Of a stretch of DNA of 64,000 bases, positions 23,258-30,606 are shown in pieces. The translations under genes were made by a program, and so were the position numbers. The notes beneath the pieces were generated by a model. It was not told where the DNA came from. It saw only the letters and a list, made by a program, of their open reading frames with translations, and searched no databases. The DNA is from Natrinema pellirubrum DSM 15624 (GTDB taxonomy: Archaea; Halobacteriota; Halobacteria; Halobacteriales; Natrialbaceae), in contig NC_019962.1 in NCBI RefSeq assembly GCF_000230735.2, positions 558,001-622,000 on the forward strand, written 5' to 3'. The number at the start of each line of letters is the position of its first letter. The stretch's first letter is position 1.

Positions 23258-24751
23258 TTACTCCTCGAGCGATACCTCGTAGGCGGTCACGCCGAGACGC
23301 CGGAGCCGCGGTCCAGTGACGGCGACTTCCGCGGCGTCGATCCGCTCGTCGTACGCGACTCCACCGGGTCTGACGTTGCCGACCGCGACGCGCTCGGCGA
23401 CGATGCCGCCCCGGACCGTCGGGTTTCCCTGCAGCGAGACGCTCGAGTCCGGCGCGTAGACCAGTCCCGCGACCGTCGGGGTCCCTCTGGCGGTCGTGAC
23501 ATTTCCATCGTCGGAGACGAGCAACTGCGTTCGGCCCGGGTCGGAGTCGTTCCCGACGACGGCGTTTCCGCCGACGGAAACCGGCCCGTCCACGAGGAGA
23601 GTTAGGTCGTTCTCGCCCACGTGACGGAGATCGTCGCCCCGGACGTCGATCCCGTCCCGGACCACGACCTCGATCTCCCCGTCGGACGTATCGAACGTGT
23701 GCCCGTCCTCGAGCGTCTCGACGCAGTAGCGACCGCCCTCGAGGACGTCGTCGGACTCCTCGAACCCCGTTCGTTCACACGCCGCGACGCGGTCGGAGAC
23801 GTAGCTATCGACCGACGGATAGTCGTAGTCCGTCCCGGAAACGCTCCCGTTGACCCGATCGTCGTCGACGCTGGCCGCGTCGACATCACCCTCGATCGGC
23901 GGCGCGTTTCGGTGGATGTCGACCTCGTGTGCGGCGATGGCGGTATCGATACCGCCGATGTCGGGCGGGTCGGTCAGTTCGAACCGAACGCGGTCGGTCC
24001 GTCCCGCCGAACACCGCTCGGTGACTCCGCCGGAGAACGTCGATTCGATCTCGCGCTGCCAGCCCTCGCAGTAGGCGCTCTCGACCTCGAGCCGTACGTC
24101 GCCGCTCTCTGCCCCGTCGTCGCCCCTGCCGACGCGTGTCGGCGGTCCCGTCCGGTTCACGACGCCGTCGATGGCGTTCCCGCGAGTCCGCGTCTCGCCG
24201 ACCCGAACGACGGGGAACCACAGCGATCCGTCCCGGTACTCGAGCGGCGGCGCGGAGACGGCGACGGTCCCATCCCCGTCGGACCGCCACACGCCGCCAC
24301 CCTGGGACGCGATCTCGGTGTCGCCGTTGGCGTACGTGACCGCTCCGAGCGGTTCGTCGTACAACACCTCGGTCCCCGAACCGTCCTCGCGGACGATCCG
24401 CAGGCGGCCGGCGTCCGCTCGCGTCTCGAGCGTTCCGCGATCGAGCCCCTCGATCGTCACCGGCACCCGATCACCGCCCGCTTCGGCCGCGGTCCGGGTT
24501 GCGTGCGTGAACTCGACCAGCGAGCGCTCGGCGTGTTCGATCTCGACGGCCGATTCGGATGCCTCGAGGCCGGAACCGCCGAACAACAGGACCGCGCCGG
24601 ATCCGACGACGACGATACCGACGAGCAACACGTAGCCGAGCAGGTGTGTCTGTCCTCGACCCCGATCCGTCGGGACGCCGGACGACGTTTCGGCATCCCG
24701 CTCGATCCTCAGTGATCCCCCGCTCCGCGGCGCGTCGAACTCCCCCCGCAT
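23258..24751 (-). CDS. pilin-like exported protein (DUF7289-type)
   Basis: The 497-residue protein has a prepilin-like N-terminus: 'TDRGRGQTHLLGYVLLVGIV' leads into a hydrophobic helix, as in haloarchaeal type IV pilin-like proteins cleaved by PibD. The remainder is a beta-rich, acidic extracellular domain. It contains several Cys ('SAYCEGWQ', 'TERCSAG', 'VAACERTG', 'RYCVETL') and a late parallel-beta-helix-like part ('VDGPVSVGGNAVVGN', 'LVYAPDSSVSLQGNPTVRGG') recalling polymer-forming domains. It matches what I recall of DUF7289. It is probably a surface component rather than a major pilin. The IS630 element lies about 130 nt upstream. Confidence 0.78.
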   Translation of the reverse strand: MRGEFDAPRSGGSLRIERDAETSSGVPTDRGRGQTHLLGYVLLVGIVVVGSGAVLLFGGSGLEASESAVEIEHAERSLVEFTHATRTAAEAGGDRVPVTIEGLDRGTLETRADAGRLRIVREDGSGTEVLYDEPLGAVTYANGDTEIASQGGGVWRSDGDGTVAVSAPPLEYRDGSLWFPVVRVGETRTRGNAIDGVVNRTGPPTRVGRGDDGAESGDVRLEVESAYCEGWQREIESTFSGGVTERCSAGRTDRVRFELTDPPDIGGIDTAIAAHEVDIHRNAPPIEGDVDAASVDDDRVNGSVSGTDYDYPSVDSYVSDRVAACERTGFEESDDVLEGGRYCVETLEDGHTFDTSDGEIEVVVRDGIDVRGDDLRHVGENDLTLLVDGPVSVGGNAVVGNDSDPGRTQLLVSDDGNVTTARGTPTVAGLVYAPDSSVSLQGNPTVRGGIVAERVAVGNVRPGGVAYDERIDAAEVAVTGPRLRRLGVTAYEVSLEE

Positions 24752-24892
24752 ACGGGCATCGATTCCTGACAGTCACGGATAGTTATCAGTCGAGTTCCGA
24801 TCCGTAATCGGCGGCCTACCAGGTGGTAGACGGTCGTTACGGCGGTTCGATTCGACGAACTGCCCGGAGCGGTCGACTACCTATAGTAGGCG

Positions 24893-25384
24893 TTAGAAAT
24901 AATTGCTCACTTTTGGAACAGAGAGTTGGTCGAGAGCGGTGTCGATCGCCGTTGTTAACTCGTTGAGTGAGTCGAAGAATCGGTTGCTGAGTGCCTGTTG
25001 TAGCTGTCGCCAGCATTCTTCGACCGGGTTGAGCTCCGGCGAATACGCTGGCAGCGTCACGAAGGCGAGGTCGTCACGGGCCGCCAGGTCCGTGACGGCC
25101 GACGCCTGGAAGTACGGCGCACCATCCAGCACCACGAGCAAGTCATCCTCGAACTCTTCACATAATGCTAAGATGAAATGTTTCGCGTGGTCGGCGGTGA
25201 CGTACTCTTCGAACCGGGAGAAGAAGCGATCACCGTCCTCGGTGATCGCGCCCAACAGACACGTCCAGTCGCGCTGTCCGGAGAGGTCGACGCTTGGGCG
25301 CGTGCCGCGCGGAAACCACGCGGCACGCGGCTCGACCTGGACGGATTTCTTGGTCTGATCGATACAGACTACGGTGGCGTCCAT
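24893..25384 (-). CDS. IS630 transposase, catalytic DDE part (second frame)
   Basis: This 163-residue frame starts MDATVVCIDQTKKSV, where the Asp of 'CIDQ' would be the first catalytic acid. The second Asp is in 'LLVVLDGAPYF' and the Glu in 'PAYSPELNPVEECWRQL', the classic IS630 triad. Its frame overlaps the DNA-binding frame by 16 nt in the -1 phase. A run of seven A residues (minus strand, 25395-25401) just before the overlap could allow frameshifting to a fused product of about 330 residues. The ATG here may not be used independently. Confidence 0.88.
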   Translation of the reverse strand: MDATVVCIDQTKKSVQVEPRAAWFPRGTRPSVDLSGQRDWTCLLGAITEDGDRFFSRFEEYVTADHAKHFILALCEEFEDDLLVVLDGAPYFQASAVTDLAARDDLAFVTLPAYSPELNPVEECWRQLQQALSNRFFDSLNELTTAIDTALDQLSVPKVSNYF

Positions 25385-25893
25385 CTCCCGCCGCTTTTTT
25401 TGAACTCCTCGTGAAATTCTTCTTGCTCGTCTTCATCGGCTTCAGCGGCTGAACGGCGGGGTTTCTGATAGCTGAGCCCCGCTTCTTTCAGCAACCGCCG
25501 GCAACTCGGATAGGAGTACTCGACGCCGTAGGTTTCTTCGAGAAACTGCTGGACGAGCGCCGGCGTCCACGCCGGCGCGTCGTAGCCGACCTCGGTCGGT
25601 GGCTCGTGCACAGTCTGCTCGAACTCTTCTTGCTGTCTATCCGAGAGCTTTCGCTTTCTCCCGGTTCGCTTAGCATCAACCACAGCTTGCTCGAGCGGTT
25701 CGTCCGTATCCAGTCGCATCAGCCAGCTGTAGATGGTTCGACGGCCGGTACCGTACCACTCGGCAAGCTCAGTTTGCGTAACGCCGTTTTTGTACGCAAT
25801 CGCAGCTAACAGCCGCTGTGTCGGTTTGTTCCCCTCGACGTTGTCGAGCGCGTCTTGGAGGTCTTCGACGGGGATCTCGTCGAGGTGATCCAT
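25369..25893 (-). CDS. IS630 transposase, N-terminal DNA-binding part (first frame)
   Basis: The 174-residue frame starts MDHLDEIPVEDLQDALDN. A helix-turn-helix with 'NGVTQTELAEWYGTGRRTIY' is followed by a second HTH ('DAPAWTPALVQQFLEETYG', 'SYPSCRRLLKEAGLSYQKPR'), as in IS630 and Tc1-type transposases. The frame ends soon after the A7 run, with a short non-homologous tail 'SGGRWTPP'. Continuation in the -1 frame would restore the expected 'KKRREMDA' junction. It is probably the leading half of a frameshifted transposase, or alternatively of a disrupted one. Confidence 0.88.
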   Translation of the reverse strand: MDHLDEIPVEDLQDALDNVEGNKPTQRLLAAIAYKNGVTQTELAEWYGTGRRTIYSWLMRLDTDEPLEQAVVDAKRTGRKRKLSDRQQEEFEQTVHEPPTEVGYDAPAWTPALVQQFLEETYGVEYSYPSCRRLLKEAGLSYQKPRRSAAEADEDEQEEFHEEFKKSGGRWTPP

Positions 25894-26266
25894 TGCCTAC
25901 GCGTACACACTCTGGGCTGAAAATTCTAACGACTACTATAGCACGCGATATGACGACGGCGAACAGGAACAGCAGGTACGTCACTAGCGTTCCGATCCCC
26001 GCCGAGAAGACGGCTGTCGGTGCGAACGCGACGCCGAGCCCGACGATACCGAACGACAGCGCGAGCGCCGCGAGCTGGACCGGCCTGCGTTCCCAGTACG
26101 CCCGGACCGTCCCGTAGTACTGGAACGCCACCAGCTCGAAACCGAGCGTCCCGACACAGCCGAGTACAAAACAGGATATCGAGAGCGGGGAGCCGACGTG
26201 AGCGAACGCGATCACGAACCCGGCCAGCGAGATCGACGCAAGTACCGCGTCGGTTCGGGTTCCCAT
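25769..26266 (-). CDS. small membrane protein with 3' end replaced by IS630
   Basis: The frame starts MGTRTDAVLASISLAGFVIA and has four membrane helices up to 'LVTYLLFLFAVVISRA'. At residue 109 it crosses into the IS, giving about 56 non-native residues (Arg/Pro-rich) before a stop. Removing the IS and one TA restores the codons GCT AGG TAG, so the ancestral protein ended '...VISRAR' at 110 residues. It lies 7 nt after thrB on the same strand and is probably co-transcribed with it. The membrane domain is intact, so partial function is possible. I do not recognise a family. Confidence 0.7.
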   Translation of the reverse strand: MGTRTDAVLASISLAGFVIAFAHVGSPLSISCFVLGCVGTLGFELVAFQYYGTVRAYWERRPVQLAALALSFGIVGLGVAFAPTAVFSAGIGTLVTYLLFLFAVVISRAIVVVRIFSPECVRVGNGSPRRDPRRRPPRRARQRRGEQTDTAAVSCDCVQKRRYAN

Positions 26267-26273
26267 CGCCGAG

Positions 26274-27161
26274 CTACGAGCCGTCCCGGTACAGCGTCGC
26301 CCCCTGGCTGACAGCCGTCTGGTAGGCCCGACTCTCGACGCCGGCGGCGTCGAAGGCGTCGACCATCGCCGAGGCGATCGCCCGCTGATTCTGCCGGTGA
26401 CAGACCGCCAGAATCCCGGGGCCGGCTCCGCTGACGGTGACGCCGGTCGCGCCCGCCTCGAGGGCGGCCTCCCGAACCCGGTCGTAGCCGTCGATGAGTT
26501 TGGTGCGCTCGGGCGTGACGACCGTGTCGGCCATCCCCGTGCCGACGAGATCGGGATCGTTCCGGCTCATGCCGACGGCCAGCGTGGCGGCGTTGCCGAC
26601 GGTATCGACGAGTTCGTCCATCGTCGCCGACTCGGGGACCACGCCGCGCGCATCGCGCGTGGAGACGGAGATATCGGGGAGGCAGACGACGACGGGGACC
26701 GAGGCGTCGACCTGCGTGACCCCGTCGTCGGTGACGACGGTAAACCCGCCCAGTAGCGAGGGTGCGACGTTGTCCGCGTGGGCCTCGCCGGAGACGAGCG
26801 CCTCGCCCTCGGCGGCGATCGGCACGAGTTCCTCCCGGGAGCGACCGCGGTCGTACAGGGCGTTCAGGGCGACGGCCGCGGCGGCCGCGCTCGCGGCCGA
26901 CGACCCCAGCCCCGACGAGGGACGGACCCCCTTGTCGATTCGGATGCGAGCGGGGGCGTCGAGCGCCTTCGCAACCGCACCGACGGTGTTCTTCTCGGGG
27001 TCTTCCGGGATGTACTCGCTGCCGGCACCGGTGACCGAGATCGTCGTTTCCGGTGCGCGTTCGACCCGGACGACGTCGGCGGGCGTCCCGAGAGCGACGC
27101 CGAAGACGTCGAAGCCGCTCCCGAGGTTCGCACTCGTCGCGGGGGCCCGCACGGTGAGCAT
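26274..27161 (-). CDS. thrB: homoserine kinase
   Basis: This 295-residue GHMP-family kinase phosphorylates homoserine on the way to threonine. It starts MLTVRAPATSANLGSGFDVF, the standard opening; a start 9 codons upstream is less likely. The GHMP ATP loop is 'RPSSGLGSSAASAAAAAV' near residue 85, and the C-terminal motif 'VTVSGAGPGILAV' is near residue 245. The threonine synthase gene is not in the window. It precedes a small membrane protein gene by 7 nt. The 112 nt between the transducer stop and this start hold no other feature I can support. Confidence 0.95.
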   Translation of the reverse strand: MLTVRAPATSANLGSGFDVFGVALGTPADVVRVERAPETTISVTGAGSEYIPEDPEKNTVGAVAKALDAPARIRIDKGVRPSSGLGSSAASAAAAAVALNALYDRGRSREELVPIAAEGEALVSGEAHADNVAPSLLGGFTVVTDDGVTQVDASVPVVVCLPDISVSTRDARGVVPESATMDELVDTVGNAATLAVGMSRNDPDLVGTGMADTVVTPERTKLIDGYDRVREAALEAGATGVTVSGAGPGILAVCHRQNQRAIASAMVDAFDAAGVESRAYQTAVSQGATLYRDGS

Positions 27162-27273
27162 GCCGATTCCTTTCCAGACTGCAGTCAAAAAGGTAGCGAA
27201 CGACGACGACAGCCGCGGCGGCTGCCATCGTCACCTCGAGCGGTTCCGGTCCGGAGCCGCCGATCGATCGTCG

Positions 27274-30200
27274 TTACTCGTCGTCGGTCGTGCCGAACGT
27301 GAAGACGTCGTCGTTGTCGTCGTCGGTTTCGCTGTCGGCAGCGTCTCCTTCGTCGGTATCGGCGTCGTCGACCGGCTCGAGCGGTTCGGCGGCCGCATCG
27401 TCGCTGTCGGCTTCCTCGTCGACTTCGAATCCGGGACTCTCGTCGGCCGCGGGTTCGCCCTCGGTCGCCGATTCCGTGTCGTCGGCCAGCGGGTCGTCCG
27501 GCTCACCGTCGTCGGCCAGCGGATCCGGTTCGTCGGCGTCGGCCAGCGGGTCGTCCGTCTCGCCGTCGTCCGCGAGCGGATCCGTTTCGGTGTCGCCGCC
27601 GAGCGGCTCGGCTGACTCGTCGTCGGCCAGCGGATCCACATCGTCGGTCGCGGTCGCTTCGTCGGCGTCCGTCAGCGGCTCCGCCGCCGCTTCGTCCTCG
27701 ATGCCGAGAATCTCCTCGGCACCGATCTCCTCGGGGGTGTCGGCGTCCTCGAGCGCGGTCGCGGGCTCGGCGTCCGTTTCGTCGGCGCTCGATTGCGTCG
27801 CCTCGAGGGCGTCCCCGTCGTTGTCGTCGTCCGTCGGCTCGGCGTCGGCCGCGGGCGCGTCGTCGTCACCGATGCCGGGACTTGCCGCCGTCTCGGCGTC
27901 GTCGGCGTCGGTATCGAAGGTAATCCCCTGTTCCTGTTCGTCGGCCGCGTCGTCGACCGCGTACTCGGATTCGGTCTCGCCAAGTTCCGTATCGACGTCG
28001 AACGCCGACTCGAGTTCGACGTCCGCGAGGTCGATCTCGGTGTCGAATCGGTCGAGCGCTTCCGAGAGCTGCGAAGCCTGTTCGGAGAGACTCGAGGCGG
28101 ACTTGGTGACCTCGGTCAGTGCAGTGGTCTGTTCCTCGGCGGCGGCAGCGACGTTTTCGGCCTCGGAGGTCGTCTCCTCGGAGATCGTGGCCGCGTCGTC
28201 GACCATCGCGACGACTTCCTGTGTGGAAGCCGCCTGCTCTTCGGTCGCCGCGGAGATCTCCTGGACACCGACGTTGGTCTCCTTGGCGAGGTCGGCGATC
28301 TCCTCGAGCGCGCTGACTGCCTCCTGGACCTGCCGGCTGGCGTTCTCGATGTCGCTACTCGTGCCCTCGACCTCGGCCGCGGACTGCTCGGTCCGATCGC
28401 GGATCGCCTCGAGGCGGTCCTCGGCCTCGTTGGCGGCCTCGGCGACGTCTTCCGAGAGTGCCTTGACTTCCTTGGCGACGACGGAGAACCCTTCATCGTC
28501 GCTGCTGCCGCCCGCGGAGCGGGAGGCCTCGATGTTGGCGTTCAGCGCCAGCATGTTGGTCTGGCGGGCGATCTCGGAAATGGTGTTGATCAGTTCGTCG
28601 ATCTGCTGGACCTCCTCCTCGAGCCGGCGGATCTCGCTGACGGCCGACTCGGACTCGGTCTCGATCTCTTCCATGGCGGCGATCGCCTCTTGGGCGGCTT
28701 CCTGCCCTTCCTGTCCGGTGTTGACGGTCCGTTCGGCGATGTCGGCGACCTCGTTCGAGGAGGCGGCGATCTCCTCGGTCGTCGTCGAGAGGCCGCTCAT
28801 CTCCTGGTTGACCGACTGTAGCGACTCGTTCTGTCGGTCCGCACCGTCGGAAATCTCCTGAATCGATTCGGTGACCTGCTGGGAGGCCGAGCGGACCTCC
28901 TCGCTCGAGGCGGTCACCTGTTCGGAGGCAGTCGCGACGTCGGTCGCGAACCGGTTGAGTTCGGCGATGGTCTGCTCGATCTCGTCGAGCATCTCGTTGA
29001 AGTCCTCGCCGATCTGTTGCATCTGCTCGTTGTCGCTGTCGGCGTCTGCCCGGGCGGTGAGATCGCCGTCGGCGGCGTCGCCCATGACCGCACAGTATTC
29101 GGCGGCCTTCTCCTCGAGGTGGTCGTTGATCTCTTTGACGCGTTCGCGCTCCTGTTCGGCCTCCTCGCGGGCGGCTTCGGCCTCGCGGATCTGTTCGCGA
29201 AGGGCGTCACGCATCGAGTCGAAGCCGTTGTAGAGCCGGCCGATGTTGTCGATCCGTTTCGTCTCGAGGTCGACGTCGAGGTTGCCCTCCTCCATCTGGC
29301 CGGCCTTGTCGGTCAGTCGGTCGATGGAGACGGCGGTGTTCCGGCCGAGGACGGCACCCACCATGCCGATCATGAGGACGCCGAGGATCGTCGCGTAGAT
29401 CCCGTACTGGTTGACCGCGTTGACGAACCCGAAGGCCTGATCGGCGGGCTCGTGGGTCACGACGACCCAGTCGGTGCCGAACACGCGTGCGGAACTCGTG
29501 ACGTACTCGTCGTAGCCGTCCGATCCGAACCCGTAGGCGTCGTTATCGAAGGTGAGTGTGGAACTATCGATCTGCTGGGTCGTCGCACCCTCGGTCCGTG
29601 CGGACTCTAACAGGCTACCGTTGCCGGCGTAGGCGGTCCCCAGCGTCGAGTGGTTGCCGCCGTAGCCGGCGTTGTCGAGCATGATCTCGTCGTCACCGTC
29701 GACAACCATCGTCGTGACCCCCTCGTCGTCTTGGAGCTGGTTCGCGTAGGCCTCGAGGTCGGCGGTGTAGACGATCGCTCGATCCTCGGTTTCGGGCGAG
29801 TACTGGACGTACGTGATCACCGTCGTCTCCTCGCCGAGGTCGCCCTCAGCGAGGTAGGCGTCGGAGACCCACGGAACGTTCGTGGTCGCCTCCTCGTAGG
29901 CGCTCGCGTCGACGTTGTCCATCTCGGTTGCGGTCGTCCCACGAAGCTCCGCGTTGGTGCTTGCCGTGACCGTGTCGTTGCTGGTATCGACGTAGGAGAT
30001 GTCGAACGTGTCGGCGTCTAGGTGTTCCTCCCAGTCGAGGAACCGCTGTTGGATCGCGTCCGTATCGTCAGTTGCGACGACGTCCGATCTGGCGATCGTA
30101 CTGATCGTGTGTTCGTTCTGCTCGTTCCACATCTGCAGGCTCTGTGCTTCCTGTCCCGCTGCAGACGCGTGGTCGTTCTGCACCCGATCCTCCACCTGGT

Positions 30201-30330
30201 TGGTAATTGCCCCCGTTGCAGCGTATCCGATGAGACCGACGGAGAGTCCGAGAATCAACAGCGCGATTCCGAACTTGACGGCGTACCGCCGTCGGATAGC
30301 TGTCGGCACCAGTCGTCGAGCGAAATCCAT
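27274..30330 (-). CDS. halobacterial transducer (methyl-accepting chemotaxis protein) with long acidic tail
   Basis: The 1018-residue protein has a first membrane helix at about 17-38, a large extracytoplasmic domain of about 265 residues (Cache-like), and a second helix at about 305-327. HAMP follows, then a coiled-coil signalling domain of about 280 residues with the hairpin tip 'EIARQTNMLALNANIEASRS'. Glu/Gln pairs suit methylation. From about residue 765 a further 250 residues are highly acidic and low in complexity, with five DPLAD(D/A) repeats. Such proteins drive CheA through CheW. It is divergent from three binding-protein genes, as basT is paired with basB in Halobacterium, so it probably senses ligand-loaded binding proteins. 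Confidence 0.93.
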   Translation of the reverse strand: MDFARRLVPTAIRRRYAVKFGIALLILGLSVGLIGYAATGAITNQVEDRVQNDHASAAGQEAQSLQMWNEQNEHTISTIARSDVVATDDTDAIQQRFLDWEEHLDADTFDISYVDTSNDTVTASTNAELRGTTATEMDNVDASAYEEATTNVPWVSDAYLAEGDLGEETTVITYVQYSPETEDRAIVYTADLEAYANQLQDDEGVTTMVVDGDDEIMLDNAGYGGNHSTLGTAYAGNGSLLESARTEGATTQQIDSSTLTFDNDAYGFGSDGYDEYVTSSARVFGTDWVVVTHEPADQAFGFVNAVNQYGIYATILGVLMIGMVGAVLGRNTAVSIDRLTDKAGQMEEGNLDVDLETKRIDNIGRLYNGFDSMRDALREQIREAEAAREEAEQERERVKEINDHLEEKAAEYCAVMGDAADGDLTARADADSDNEQMQQIGEDFNEMLDEIEQTIAELNRFATDVATASEQVTASSEEVRSASQQVTESIQEISDGADRQNESLQSVNQEMSGLSTTTEEIAASSNEVADIAERTVNTGQEGQEAAQEAIAAMEEIETESESAVSEIRRLEEEVQQIDELINTISEIARQTNMLALNANIEASRSAGGSSDDEGFSVVAKEVKALSEDVAEAANEAEDRLEAIRDRTEQSAAEVEGTSSDIENASRQVQEAVSALEEIADLAKETNVGVQEISAATEEQAASTQEVVAMVDDAATISEETTSEAENVAAAAEEQTTALTEVTKSASSLSEQASQLSEALDRFDTEIDLADVELESAFDVDTELGETESEYAVDDAADEQEQGITFDTDADDAETAASPGIGDDDAPAADAEPTDDDNDGDALEATQSSADETDAEPATALEDADTPEEIGAEEILGIEDEAAAEPLTDADEATATDDVDPLADDESAEPLGGDTETDPLADDGETDDPLADADEPDPLADDGEPDDPLADDTESATEGEPAADESPGFEVDEEADSDDAAAEPLEPVDDADTDEGDAADSETDDDNDDVFTFGTTDDE
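27477..27640. repeat. repeat-rich DNA encoding DPLADD units
   Basis: Imperfect units of 24-45 nt, each containing GCCAGCGG(G/A)TC or GCGAGCGGATC on the plus strand, encode five DPLADD or DPLADA segments in the acidic tail of the transducer. The units suggest expansion by slippage. Confidence 0.65.
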
Positions 30331-30336
30331 GGATAG

Positions 30337-30348
30337 ATCACGCGTGAT
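30337..30348. promoter_or_regulatory. 12-nt perfect palindrome between TATA box and start codon of the transducer gene
   Basis: ATCACGCGTGAT lies 6 nt before the ATG, exactly over the predicted transcription start. Such a site could bind a dimeric repressor. No regulator gene is adjacent. Confidence 0.35.
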
Positions 30349-30356
30349 TTCGTCGG

Positions 30357-30364
30357 TACATAAA
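30357..30364 (-). promoter_or_regulatory. TATA box of the transducer gene
   Basis: The minus strand reads TTTATGTA, about 30 nt before the ATG at 30330. The 276-nt divergent interval to 30607 also carries the first of three conserved binding-protein promoters. Confidence 0.5.
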
Positions 30365-30573
30365 TTGTCAGGCGTGGTTATCGAAGCTGATAATGGCGTC
30401 GTTTCTCCACATCGTCATACGCATAGTCGAAATCCTCTCCCTTGTCCAATTCTTCTGGCCCAATATAGTAAAATAAAGTGTTTCGAACCGTATCGGTGGC
30501 TGGAACGAATGTCTCTCCTGCCGCTCTCGACGAGTCACAATGCTATACTTTCGAGATCGGTAGCTTCGCAAAC

Positions 30574-30606
30574 GTTAAGAAACGGAGGTCGAAACGACCG
30601 TTCAAT
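30574..30606 (+). promoter_or_regulatory. conserved promoter/leader element, copy 1
   Basis: TTAAGAAACGGAGGTCGAAA begins 33 nt before the ATG at 30607. The core TAAGAAAC is at 30576, 31 nt before the start codon. The same element precedes the two following paralogues at nearly identical spacing. Confidence 0.5.

Larger units (their letters stand above)
24882..25940 (-). mobile_element. IS630-family insertion sequence with TA target duplication
   Basis: The element is about 1.06 kb. Its ends are inverted repeats: TAGTAGGCGTTAGAA at 24884-24898 and TTCTAACGACTACTA at 25924-25938, matching at 14 of 15 positions. A TA dinucleotide flanks each side (24882-24883 and 25939-25940), the standard IS630/Tc1-mariner target duplication. 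Inside are two overlapping minus-strand frames that together make a complete DDE transposase. The element interrupts the 3' end of the membrane protein gene at 26266. Intact ends and target duplication suggest a recent insertion. Confidence 0.92.
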
